A stretch of 64,000 bases of DNA from Fasciolopsis buskii (Eukaryota > Platyhelminthes > Trematoda > Plagiorchiida > Fasciolidae): positions 36,318 to 100,317 of the forward strand of contig LUCM01004095.1 in assembly GCA_008360955.1 (NCBI GenBank), written 5' to 3'. A program made the translations under genes and the position numbers. Below, piece by piece: positions 1-13,100 of this stretch (the first letter of the stretch is position 1; every line of letters starts with the position of its first letter). The notes under the pieces were generated by a model. The model searched no databases and was not told the origin of the DNA. It saw only the letters and a program-made list of their open reading frames with translations.

Positions 1-1050
1 TGTTTTATCTGAAGCAACGAAGATCAAACGGATGGGGGATTCGTTGGTACTATTACGTCGCTCCTCGTCTTTGTAGCTGTGTTCCCACGAAAAAAAGGAG
101 GGGATAGCATATAGCTTTTTCGTGATTGAGTCAACCAGTTTACAGTTAAATCATTTTCGAAAACTGAGACCAATATTCACATTCGTTTAGATGGCATGAC
201 GACACTAATTTACGTAGGTTTTCCCTTGTTCCGCACAAATTTTATTTTATTTGCATGCTTCTTCATTAGCCTGATTTATTGAGCCTTTTCGCGTCCCAGT
301 GCCACTGGACGCTTCAGAATCATTGTTGCCTGCTTCCCTTATCCATGTAGCATCCCATAACAGCCATGACTCTTCTGCTGTGTGCATGTATGGATCAATT
401 ATTAAAAACTAGTTGTTTCATCCTTGTTAGACATCATTAGCAATGCATATTCGTCTCATCCGAATTGCGACGCGAAGCCAGAACAAACAATTTTGGGTCA
501 GATACACCAGCTGATAGGCTAACCACTTGGCGGGAAAACCCCATCGTTTAACTATTCGAACACGATGAATATACACTGTTGACGATTTCTAACATGGATA
601 AATAATTTGTTTTTCCAAACAAGGACAAAATGTAGAGCATGTTTAGTGCACTTGACTTCAGGTTTCGCGCATTTTCAGTGACAAAATAACTGCGCAATCT
701 AAAAGCCGAGTAACTAGACTCAGGAACAATATGACGAGACTGGGGATTTACTACAGCAACCAAGGTGGCGCGGGAATGCTGTTATGATGGGAAAACTCGA
801 GCAACTACTGAGACTACTATTATAACTGCCAGTAGCCAGAATGAAAATACGAACGTCCGCGGCTGAAACTACCGGGATTTTCATCGTTACTTCGATTTTC
901 TCGTCCGTCCCCATCCCTGCGCGATAATTACCATTCATATACAATGACTCGCAGTCTTTGGAATCCATTTCCACTCTGTATCTCCTCGCAGATGCGTGGC
1001 GTCATCTTCATCAATAATACTTGAAACAGGGATCAAATTAGCCTTGTCTA

Positions 1051-1141
1051 TTTTTTATTGTGAATGATATAATGGTAACAATAGCGCTGTTGATGGATGT
1101 AATCCGCCTGTTATTAACATTATATCATTCACAATAAAAAA
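1051..1141. repeat. Perfect 24-bp inverted repeat (stem-loop)
   Basis: Bases 1051-1074 and 1118-1141 are exact reverse complements. The arms are AT-rich, starting with six T and ending with six A, and enclose 43 bases. The inner flanks (GGTAACA and TGTTATTA) extend the pairing imperfectly. It could be a small hairpin transposon (MITE) or a folded-back repeat. No clear target-site duplication is visible. Confidence 0.85.
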
Positions 1142-2573
1142 CCAATACATGGCGCATCGATTTTTCGACATACACCTCAAGTCCTTTAGCCTTGCTTATG
1201 TTTAAATGGATATTCATTTCGTGAAGCATGAGTGCCCATGCCCATAACTGAGCTAGAGATCCTACCAATATGATTCAGCTTCACCGAAGTCGAACTGCAT
1301 CGACATATCGGTCAAATTCGAAGTCCTAATATAACTAGGCTGAAACTGAATGATTTTTGGGCATGATTACTTGTGTGGTTGTGAAGCGAACATAACCAAT
1401 CGCTATACCAATGTCAAACATTCCAGATGACGTAGTCCTAGCCCATTGGTCACTATCAGTGTTTGCGTTTCCCATACATTGTTGAATCGAAGTTATCGCG
1501 CGATCCCTCAGATCACCTGATGTCAATTTAAATGAACATCTTTGAACTGAAGGAAAGAGCAGAACCGTACGTAACAGCGAAGGTCCTGTTTAAATATCTC
1601 GGAGCTAGAAGTTGTCTTGAAGCAGAAAGAGAGCAAAATATCACAGGAATATTTTGGGAACCTATACATTAAATAGACAGGAAAGTTCATACGGCTGTCA
1701 GATCAAAAGGAGGACTAGTAAGACTGAATACCTTGAATTTAACAAGCTTTATATTATTGATTACAGCTGAATATATTGCACTTGCACGGTGAGCATCTGG
1801 TAATTACTGTCTTATGAAGAATAGCAAACTGAATCAGGCTGAACCATGGCGATAAAACCTGTGGTTCAGTGATGAGCTTCCGCAACCATTCAACGCAAAG
1901 AACAATTGGATTGTCTAGAAATACGTTAATCGCATTTTTCTTCCAAACCAATTCTCGTGCGAATGATATTTCACAGCGGGAAACAGATGAAACCAGGGCA
2001 AGAATCGACGCCCAAGGCCCAGAGAGTAACGATGCAACAGCGATGAAGGTTACCGTATGAGAATGAAAAACCGCAAGAAAAGACTGAGTAACAATAGGAA
2101 AGCAGACATTTTCTAGGTGTTTCGCCTCGTCTGGATGCTGGGAACTAGCAATGAACTGCATCTGGGACCCGAAACCAGTTGGCATTTTTATTTTCGCACG
2201 TCAAGCACTAGACCATCAATATAGACTCTAGTTGGTTCGCGATACATCAACGAAACAAAGAGCCAATGTCACAGAAGTAATTCAACCATGCATTTGTTGC
2301 CATGACACCATCCAAACGATGCTTGAAACATAATGACCAAATGCCAAATGATCAATACTAGAATATGCTGCGGCTGACTAATTCAGAAATTCCCTAAACA
2401 TAAGAAATTAATTGTTAGCTTATCGCATACAGAAATAGCAATAAATTCTTGGGATGGTAGACGAAGAAAATCTAATGAATTTTGTAGCCGACGAAAAAAT
2501 TGCCAGATTATTTGACCTCAAAGTATCAATACAACTAGACATGATTTGTTGCACACATCTAGCAAGAATCACA

Positions 2574-2575
<2 letters not shown>

Positions 2576-2609
<34 letters not shown>
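2576..2609. repeat. AT dinucleotide microsatellite
   Basis: Alternating TA repeats interrupted once by G, in the intron downstream of exon 20. Confidence 0.9.
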
Positions 2610-3407
2610 ATGCATATCGCTTGCATGGTAGTAAGTCGAAACGCTAAATCGGGCTAACAGATAGCCAAAATAAAACATTACCAAATTACCCTGCACATTG
2701 AAAGGCTGGAGTCCTGACGACCTAACACGATATCCAAGTTTCGTAATCACATATATCGGAGACCACGGTGGTATGTCAAGCTCTCTAGTAGAAAAAAGTC
2801 ATTCCCTACCAAGAGTATCTTTAGGACGAAGTGTTGACGGTCCCACTCGTTCGTCAATGTAAACTGCACAATCACGTGAATGTGCCCAGATGTGAGCATC
2901 GACGAATCCGCTAAAGTACTTGTAGCATGCAAAAACCATGGTACGCCGAAGACAAGAGCAATGGTCAAAGGAACTATTACCGCGACATACCCTATGGACA
3001 AGTAACCACTCAGTCAAGGTAGCAACCCAAGAAATCAATCATTCCAAGGAGATGCCTAAGCCCCAGTTGAGCGAATTTGTGAGGACCTAACCTTTGGTTG
3101 AACGGACATACCACAGATAATTCAGTCTCATAAATATCGGGTGGCCTCCATAATACAACGCATATTATCGCTCCACGCGTTCTTACCTTCTCGTTTCTTA
3201 CTAGTGGGGTTGCAGCAGTTGCTATTCAACTAAAATAAATTTGTACGCAAACCGTCTCGTCAAGAGGATAAAATCCTACCGAGTACCCCGGAGTTACAGC
3301 AAATGTACTGGAGCGGAAAACTACGTAAGTCACATGGCAATAGCGAGCGGAAGTACCACCAAAAACCTAAAGCGCACAGTGCGGAAACAGAACACACACA
3401 AACTTAC

Positions 3408-4111
3408 CGGCACCAAATGAGTTCCTGAGAGCTCATGCACTCAGTTAGTTCTTTTGTAATACCTTTCCGACTACCGACCTCATTCGCTTGACCCGAATCC
3501 CGGCTGGAAGAATTCGAGTCAAGTAGAACATCATCGGGGAACATGCTGTCAGACCGAGGGCGAGATAGAATAACCGAGTCACTAATGATACTTGAACTTG
3601 GCTGTCCTGATCCGGATTGATCTGAGAACAATGACCGCGAACATCCTTTGCTTTCGCCTGAATCGTTTCCGGGATACGCGTATGCAAGATCAGCCAGTTC
3701 GGCTGTGTGCTTTTTTAATGCGGTCCCGCAGGTCACAGATAGTTTCGTGCCTAGTTTGAACTTCTTCAACAGATTTCTCTGATATTCGGGGGTCGAAGAC
3801 CGTTGTTGCTGCTGTTGTTGTTGTGTTGATGAATCCGATTGTTCATTGTTCTTCCTCTGTTTCTTCTTATTCTTTTTAATCTTACTTAAGAATAGGCCGG
3901 CACCAAACGGTCGAGATTTGGGGCACAGCTTTGATGTAGATGAGGTCTTTGATTTAGAACAGCCGGAACTGGCGGTTGAAGAACTTCCCGTGGTGCTGCT
4001 CAGTGTCGACATGGACTTCGATTTGAGCACAGATTTGGTCACCGTCTGGATGCCTTTTTGATTTCCCGTTGAGGTTTTGCTCTTGGAGTTGTCTAATCGG
4101 GGCCTTTTGGC
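3408..4111 (-). CDS. BAZ2: BAZ2 exon 20, NLS-like tract and start of the bromodomain
   Basis: The exon encodes residues 2823-3056 plus two bases. It opens AKRPRLDNSKSKTS, with a KRPR nuclear localisation-like core, then a lysine-rich KIKKNKKKQRKNNEQ tract, a run of seven glutamines, and S-rich sequence. It ends ELTECMSSQELIWC, which resembles the L-T-E-M-x-x-H-x-x-x-W first helix of the BAZ2 bromodomain. The acceptor is GTTTTTTCCCATAG and the donor GTAAGTTT (phase 2) is strong. No bromodomain continuation is readable in the remaining 3.4 kb, so later exons must lie outside the window. Confidence 0.88.
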
Positions 4112-7100
4112 CTATGGGAAAAAACACCGGTGTACAGATAGATATCAGGATTAAATTGATTACTGTATTAGATTCTGTGAGAAAAACTGAGCAGAAATTC
4201 GTGACCATGTTTACTGAAGGTGCGATGAAGTCAAATTCATTTCTGAAATGACAACTATCTACATTATGGAGCACACTTGTGCTGTTCCAAGCGACGCTTA
4301 AACAAACCGTGCAACAGAGTCGATTCATTGAACCAATACATTTACCACGTGAATCTCCAAAGTTCGGTTGCGACGGCGAGTATAAAACACTAAGTGTCAG
4401 ATAAGTTAAGATGACAAAAAGGTGCAGTGCGTAGCTACGATACTAACTCGGATTGGGACGTATTTGTAACCTTAAATGATGTTCACATAGGAGGCCGTCA
4501 GGAACAGAGAAAATCCGTGACCTTCGATCACCGGACTAGAGATACGGCGAAATAAATGAGAAAGAGCCCCAGCAACAATTATTAACAGCGTCCACCTAGC
4601 TCCGTAAAAGAGAATTTCAATCTGATTATTCAAAACGTCAACCCAAACAGATGGGATCCCGTATTAATTTGAACGTGGTTGTGTGCAGTATTTGGCTTGT
4701 TTACCCGAAGTCACTGCTAGCTACATATTCAGGAGTATGTCCGATATTCCAGCCGTGTCCATAATGGCAGGTTAAAAGCCCGTTTCATACACATTCGCCG
4801 GGGACCCGCAGGCTAGACTACTTGCGTTTTGGTATAAAACAAACAGATTTCTATTGGGAACTGACCCGAACAACCAGTCTGGACGAAGAACAAAAAGCAC
4901 AGGCTGATCTGACAAAGGTGGATTCAATAAATACAACAAGCACTAGTCGTTGTGCCGTAAACTCTTAGACTTCTGACGGATCGTCTCTTTCTAGACGCAC
5001 GACGTCCGATCCAATGGGAATTCCTACCTGCAGCGCACATCAGAGTAAGTCAGCAGCCTATATATGCGGATGACCCAGGCTGTCTACTTACGCCTCCATA
5101 GCCGGTAGAAATGTGACGACTGGGTTTATAAAACTGACTGCAAATTGATTTGACAGCTAGAAACCTCCTTAACATTGAACCGCGCGATTTCGAACGAAGA
5201 GTACTTATGAAACAATTTACTATGTTACTAACTCACAAGTCACCACTGGAAACCACGATGACGCTGAACAGCTTCTTCGAATTTGTCAAAACATTAGCGG
5301 TGAATTTACATTCCACCTTGTCTGTGACTCGAATTTAGGTTGGACAGCAGTTACTTCAGAAAAAAACAACTAAAATATTTGACCTCGCTCCCAGCGTTCG
5401 AAACCAACGATAAAGAGACACTATATCATAAACTGTGGCAATAAAACAAATCAGTCGTCGCAAGATTGAACTTCCTTGACCCAAGAAAGCATTTTTAAAT
5501 GTTGCGGCATAGAAGACAGACAGTGGAGAAACGTGATTATAGTCTGTCAGTGATCTAAAAAAGTGGGCGAAATGCAATCCCAAACAAGGCACGTGTCATA
5601 GGATCCGTGCTCTCTCTCACCAAGTTTTCGGGTCATTTCCGCTCCTAGTGGAGAACAACAGCCATTTGGAGTACTAGTACAAAACTTGTGTTAGAAGCCT
5701 AAATACGAGATAAAAAGGGAACTTGTAACAAAAGATTGAAAATAATGCCGCGACAAAAGCATCGTGCCGACACCCTACGATTGAGAGTAGGACAGAGCTG
5801 AATGCCACGCGGCACGTGCCAATTTGCTGGCAGAGAAACGGTCACTATAGTGATAATTAATTGTGGAGAAAATAAGATACTAGTCATTGAATAAGTAGAG
5901 GCAGACAAGCAGCGGAAGCGCCGAGATGGTGGTTTTTGCCTAGCAAACGTTCTCTCTATAAGGTACCACAAGAGTCTCCTGGTGGCGCTTTGAGGTCCTA
6001 GCAATTCGCTGTCTCCTAGCCACTTACCGCTTCTGACCTATTGGGATCATATGTTGTTCTGTGCAACCCCATCTTTCTGGGCCGATTACCGCCAGCCTTC
6101 GCCCTGGGATGCTAGACCACAGCGGCTGTAGAGCATGCTCCTACTAACACACTCATCTATGAAGCACACCATGAAAAAATTGTCCTGTGATTTGATCCTC
6201 TGATCCGACGAGGTTTATCAGAAGAGGAGGATTAACCATTAGATTGACTAACTGTTCATTTAGTTCAGAATGATTGCTTTGCAGAAGGACTTTGGTTGCG
6301 GGTGGCTCAAGTTTTCGTGGCTGGTGTCCGGAAGATGCGTCAAACAGGTGGCCGGAGACACAGAAGAATATGACAGCAAATCGAGAACAGTGACGATCGT
6401 GGTGTCATTTTCTACAGAATCAGGACTGAAAAAATGTGCCTTTGCACAGCCATGATATACTCTTTATATGAGTTACTGTCTTTTTCTATTCTCATCCCTT
6501 CAGGTCGATTTCCCGCCAGTCCTGTATATTCATTGCTTCTTATGATGATCTTATGATGAACCAAACAATCCTTCAATACGCAGTCAGACTAATAAGTCCC
6601 AAGCCGAATGTCGGCTGCTCTACATAAACATGAGATGTTGGACTGGGACTGACACATCCTCCTTCGCCTAGCTTTCAAGTGTCCTCTATTCTGCATCCTC
6701 CAGTTGATGCTCTTCTTTGTCCGCAGCTTTCTTCAAACTATCCACATTTGGTGTGCGAATGCTGATGCGTATAGGACAAAAGGCAGGTTTTGCTAGTACA
6801 CTGGAAACTTTGGCTATCACAAGTGCGTTGTGCCCAAGATACTCGCGTACATAACTACAGGCTCCAGCGTTCAACCGAAACCCCATCCAATCCTTTCACA
6901 GAGTGCTTGTGTGGGGACACTGAAGCTTCGGCTTCTTGACTTGCTGGCAGTGAAAGTCCTCAGCGACAGGGCTGAGGCCGCACTACTTAACTACACCTCA
7001 GTGGACGGGGAGCTAAGCACAGTGGGACTTAGAAGCTCAAGAAAACTGCAGTCACTCTTCCAATAGAAGAAACGTGTTTGTTACGCCCACTTGTGCACCT

Positions 7101-10100
7101 ATAATTTGTAGCTCAGATGTGACCAAAGATATTCACCAAAGGCTGAACAACCTCTTAAGCAGAACAAACTTAACTGATATCGTAACTTTAGCATGAAATA
7201 TGAATGCTAGGAGAGATTGGATACCCTCAAATGAGTTGCACTTAAGAGGCCCTTTCAGTGTCGACTCCTGTTGTTCAGAAAACGGAGAACAGTTATGGCC
7301 TTGTGTTCAGAGAACCGCCTGTTTCTCGCTAGTACGAACTTCGCGTGCTCCAATCGACGGTATGCCACCTGGCGTCTGTCCTTTTCGAGTTGGCCATGGA
7401 TCCAGATCGACCAGGTCTCAATCAGTTATAAACATCGGGGATGCGTAAAAGACTGTCGGCCACATCGGAGTAACCCCTCAATTTCATGTAAATACTCGTC
7501 TGCACCAAGTTGTTCATGTGCTTCAATGAGCGTTTCGAACGCGTGATACAACATGGGCCAGACCGCGATAAGCTCTCTGATTGGTTTTGCCTCTCAGCTT
7601 TCCAAAATACGCTAGCTGGAAGGCCAGAACTGACTCAAATCGATAGCACCAACCAGCACTAGGTTGCTTATTACGAATGCTTCTTTCTTTTGATTCAGTG
7701 AGTTATTACCTAAACCGTCGTGTCGCGACACTAAATTCTTTCTGAGTCTCCACGCCTTCTTGACGCAGATCAGTCTACCCCAGTTTGTACCGAGTATAAT
7801 GGACGAGGCGTGAACTCAACGCAATCCTGCACGGGAGTCGAGAAATTGGGTAGTCTCATAACGTGGGAAATTCCCGCAACTTGTTGCATCTTCTTCGAGT
7901 CATCGCTAGAAGGGCATTGGGTGTGAACAAAACAATCTGTAAGGCCAACAGTTCGCCAGCTCATAATCAACAACATGGGCTCGTACGCTGGACTGAGCAC
8001 GTGAGGTCATCAAGATGGTCCTCCCATGTATGCTTGCAAGTGGAACAATGCAGGCAGATATTGATCCTTCGTTAGAAGTGAAGCTTATAAGAGAGATGGG
8101 CATTCTGAAAACCACAAGTCCGTTGGACTAGATGGGCTACCTCCGTCCTTCTTGAAAAATGGCGGCGAAGTTTTAACGTCAAAATCAACAGAACTCCCAG
8201 GACTAACTTGTGAAAAGGAGCGAATACCTAAGTAATTACATAATTGGTTGCCCTCCGTCATTTGGATCACATAATTAATCTTTACCAAAAAAAACACTTT
8301 CGGAAGATAAGACAGTGGCTTTGTAGCAAACAAAACACTATTTAAGTCGCATAAACAAGATGCGAAAGTGGAACAAGGATATCTGAAACGGCATACTGTG
8401 ATCTTATTAATAGCGAGGTGTATATCAAGAGCTTAGGCAATGAGTCCGGGGGTACAAAATTATAAGAATGTCCAGGTTACTGTTCTAAGAAAACAAAAAT
8501 CAACGAACCTCTTTACTGTGTTGGATCGAATGAGTGTCAAAATTGGATTCGTTGTCGTGATCTGTGATTCGGCTACTTTTGCCAGGCACATTTTGCTGTT
8601 TTTCACTTGTGGTCGAATTGGTGGTGCTGGTGTTGTTAGTGGGAGTGGTTGACGGTGCTGATTTTGGCTTCGCACGGCCGGTTGACACCCCACACGTCGG
8701 ACAAATCCAACGCCGTGGAATGCGAGTCATTGGAGGCCGAGCACAACACCCATGCACTGCGCGGGCGCACTGTTCACATGTGACAAGTCGAGCAGTGTCC
8801 CCATTACTTCCCGTGGAGGTAATAGTGACAGGGGCAGCAGCCGCGGTAGCAGCGGTGGTGGCGGTGATTGTATTGGTGGTGGTACTGGTAGTGGTAGTAT
8901 TGCTGGCATTACTGTTACTAGTGCCGCTACCGACACCAACAATGTTCCAACATCCGGATGGACCATTCGTCTGGGTCCCACCACAGACGAAACAATGTGG
9001 TTTTCCGGTCGCTTTTGATATGCAGTCGTAGCAGAACCAATCCCCGGCAGGAATATTGACCAATGGAGGTCGAAAGCAATAGGTGTGATAGCCATGATCG
9101 CAACCATCACACAAGAGTAACTGAGCCTCGTTATTATCACGTCGGCATATCTGACAAAGCTGATACGGGAAGAAAATTTGAGATGACGTATTTGTAATTT
9201 GCAAATATTTCAGGCAAAATGCCAGAAAGAAAAGTAAGATAAATCTCACTTTTCACTAGCTATATGAATGTAGATTGAACCTTATTTACTGACAAGGATG
9301 CCGGAGAAGTCAATTGAAACGGTGACCGTTGTTTTGAAGCAGCCACCGGTAAAAAGGGAAATGCATCTGTCGCATCCATTCTCTTGGACCTTCTGCAAAA
9401 ATGGTGCCACTACATTGTATCGTAAAACTGGATAAACGAACGCCATAGAAAACAGCATTTCTTTCGTCAACAAAACACATTTGGTTCGGCCACATCGAGC
9501 CCTTAATGTGTCACTTTCATCAGGAGATCTGTGATTTTCAAACTTGAGCTCTCTCGACAGGAATAAGAATGAAACATTCGACTGACGATCAAATGGAAAG
9601 TAGCGAAAATATGTAACAAAAATCTCAGAGCTTGTGAAAAGCATTTGAAAGACTGATCTCTTTCACTATCACTCGTCGAAATTTCGTCGTCAGTTAGTTA
9701 AGTTCGGTCCTTTAGATTGAGGGTAAATGGCCATTAGAATAAACTTTCGTTTTTATTAGAAAATACACGGATGAAAGGATGACACCATCGCAGTAGATTT
9801 CGCGACCATTGGTGCTTATTAGTTGTACGGGCCCGGTAGTTCCCTGCATAGTTTCTCTAAACGAGACATAACAGCAAGGTCAACCATAGAGTGTACAGGT
9901 ATGGGGTTGGTTGGATAGCAGGACACCAGATAAGAACACAACCGTTAAACCCGTAGTGTACTTCCTAAGATTCCATCCTGTCATTGGTAAACATACTACT
10001 CCCAACAAAAAACAAGGTTGGTTATACACAGTGTGTATCCCTACTTTAATTCGATTGTGAAGCACACGCCACAACCCGCACGCGCCGTCAACTCAACAAA

Positions 10101-13100
10101 TCAGGTGAACTGACAAAAACGAAACAGTCTACAAAAGCAGACGAAAGTTGAAAGTGAAGCTAAGCTAATAAGGTCAGAAATCGAACACCTGAACAAACTG
10201 TTTGTGGATATCATCCTGGGGAACTTTGGCAGTCGAGGTGTGTGATGTGTTACCAAAAAACTCTGGTAATAATTCGAAAATGTTGAAATGCTCACCAAGA
10301 ATTCTGATTTCACACCTCAGAATATTTGCATGCCCTTTTGTAACAACACCAATAACTCCCGTCAGGTCGAAATCACTTTTGTTTAGAAGCATCCAAACAC
10401 AATGAAAACCAACAAGCCCTCAGGTCCCGATGATTCATCCCCGGTTGTCCTGAAAGTGTGTGCGGATGCTTCGTGGGGTCCTTTAGCAGATATTTTCAAT
10501 AGGTGCCTGAGAGCTGGGAGGATTCCTGATATACCGGGGTGCACAAAATAAACACCTGTTCAATAGAAGGAGCCCTGCACGTACCAACCCCAAAGCATGC
10601 ACACCTGTGGTGCTGAAGGTGCTAGGAAAGACTTTGTCGCCATAGTTTATCACTGAGAGCTTTGCAGAAAATATCTATCAATTTATATATGGATCGTCCG
10701 CATCTACTCTTGGCGTTGCAACATTCTTGGTGGATTCCATTGCGTTTGCTTTAGACGAGAGATGTAAGATGGTTAGGATGCAATTTTCGAACTTTAAAAT
10801 TGGTTCCAATAGTCCTGATTGATAAATATTAATTGGTCTTTTATTCGAATCAGGCGTTATGCAGATTGATTCGTGACTATTTCACTGACCGGACTCAGTT
10901 TACATCATTTAGTGGAATGGTATCCACTTCAGTGCCTATCAAGGCTGATGCTTTACAAGGTGTTATCTGCTCTCACTACTTATTTTTTCTTTACGTCTAA
11001 TAACTCCCTACTCCACCTTCTGTTCAACTTTTTATTTCCCAGCAGATCTTTCACTTTTCCTTCTTTTTTCTCATCTTTGAGCAGATGTTGTGAGGCACCA
11101 ACCGAAGCCAGAGTATGTTGGTGCAAGGTTAATGATTGTACAAAATGAACTGAACTGATGCAAGTCTACAAACATCATTTTTTGATGAGCACCGTAAACA
11201 TAAGTTTACTCCTATAATTTAAAGAAGGTCAGGCGAGATTGTAAACCAGTGATCGTCCCGTTTCTGGACTTAAATGCACACAAATGTCACAGTACGTCTC
11301 TTCGTTATTATCTGAAGAGTCGAACCAAAATAATCCCAGTCTCTCCGCAAAAACAGTGAACACATCCCTTCACTGTCTACGGCCAAATATCTTGGGGTTG
11401 TACCAGACGGTAACCCTTCGTGAGCCACGCACGCCAATAAAGTATCTTGCAAATCTAGAAAACTGCTGTTCTTCTCCTCTTCATAAATGCATCTTAAAAT
11501 ATGTTTCTTCGTACTAGCCTCCAATGGTTTTACCGCCCTCCAGTAATTTATCTTGGTTTGATGAGGGACCTTTCATCCGTCCACTGAATCCATAAAACAC
11601 TTCTGAATGTAATGGCATATCAAAAGCTTTTTTTGTTTCAAAAGCACCGAGGTCCACCTTCACACACTCAACATAAAGGGGCTACATCTACATCTTCCAC
11701 ATGCTCAAAGTTCGAACTCGTGTTTCCCCGCAAACAAAAATATCGCAATTCTGTTTAATCATATCTTATTCACTTTCCATTGGTCGTAAGGAAATCATCT
11801 GAAAACTACGAAACAGCTTAAGTGTTCAACATTAATTCGTTTTTACATTTACTTTCCTACTGAAATTGTGCACGTGAAATTATCTTTACCCACAGATACG
11901 GTGTAAAAGGCCGAAAATTCGCGCCTCTTGGGCGTATAGAGCAACCATTGACTGACTATGCTTGAACTACTCACCTTACCGACGCGTTTGTTCGATTTGT
12001 TCTGGTTGAACACACTACAGGTTTCCCCGACGCTTAGCAGACTCTGGGTATTGTTTATTAGGCTCAGACTAATTTTATCAGCCATGACTTGGATTCAAAT
12101 AAGCACGCATTTTTTCGCTGCCATTATAGACATTGATGAAATTAGCACGAGGCTACTAATTTACACTGCCCGACCTGACAACTCCAAGGTGATGTACCCG
12201 GTTCACTCTGTACGTGTTCATCCTGCTCGATACGTTCATTGAGCCTAATCTCACGCTGGGTTTTCTGCTTCTTATGCATTCCAAGTTGGTCACCTGAATC
12301 CTCGGAGATCGCTGTCTCAGTCCATACTTTGGTGACTTTGCCAACGGAGCCCTACTGAAATAAAATAGGAGTTCCGATTATCACTTTTGGGGCTGTGAGA
12401 TACCATATTGTTTGGGAAAAGGACCGTTCCGGAGTTGAACTGAAATATGAAACGTATGGGATATCTTGAACTGATTCATCTGAAGCGAAGCACCCCGCAG
12501 TGGAATTTGAAACAGTATTTTCTGAATTTTGTGGTAAAAGAGTATGGTCTCGATAAAGCTGATCATCAGTTCACATGCTTCGAAAGCATGGCACACGGTG
12601 GAAGGTGTTCTTTCGTTAGGAGAAGCTGTGTAGCGCATAACCCGTTGACCACTCCACTTTAGTTTGACTATATAACTGCTGAATCCGGCTAGTATCTTTA
12701 CTGGGCTTCGGTTCACATTATTATTTCCGCTTTTACCCTTCTGAGTCCGTCATGCGGCCTATCAGAAATCGCTAGTCTAATGCATGCTACATTCGTCTGA
12801 CTTAAAACGTGGACTTCCTCAGTATCTGGTGTTCTCCGAGGTAATTAAAAGCCGAAATGTGGATCATAGTGATCAGTACATGACGTGACCGGAAGGCATG
12901 TAAACTGTAATCAGTGGACCGTCCCAAGTGGGTCGAGCTAAATTACCGGATTAGGGGTCCACCAGGTCTCACAACGAAATCCTGGACGACAGGGCCAAAC
13001 GACGCAGTTAGCGGTGTTCATCCATTCGAAATTTTTCTTGTTATATGTAACTCTTCTGGGTTATGATATTAGAACTTCCTCAATTTTATTCGGTGCTGTG

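Larger units (their letters stand above)
1..3407. other. Intron downstream of exon 20 (left edge)
   Basis: No coding exon could be supported here on either strand; all open frames are short and lack family similarity. The stretch holds the 24-bp perfect inverted repeat at 1051-1141 and an AT dinucleotide tract near 2576-2609. Confidence 0.6.
4112..8508. other. Intron 19 (between exons 19 and 20)
   Basis: The intron is about 4.4 kb. It contains two decayed RTE retrotransposon fragments (6270-6560 and 8040-8215). Apart from these I see no coding potential or structured element. Confidence 0.7.

Noticed and set aside
2420..2750. Short overlapping frames rich in Tyr and Ile
   Set aside because: They are produced by the TA repeat and have no other support.
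8564..9031. Plus-strand 155-codon open frame with hydrophobic V/L runs
   Set aside because: It is the antisense shadow of the S/T/A-rich part of the PHD exon; the minus-strand frame has the zinc ligands and splice sites.
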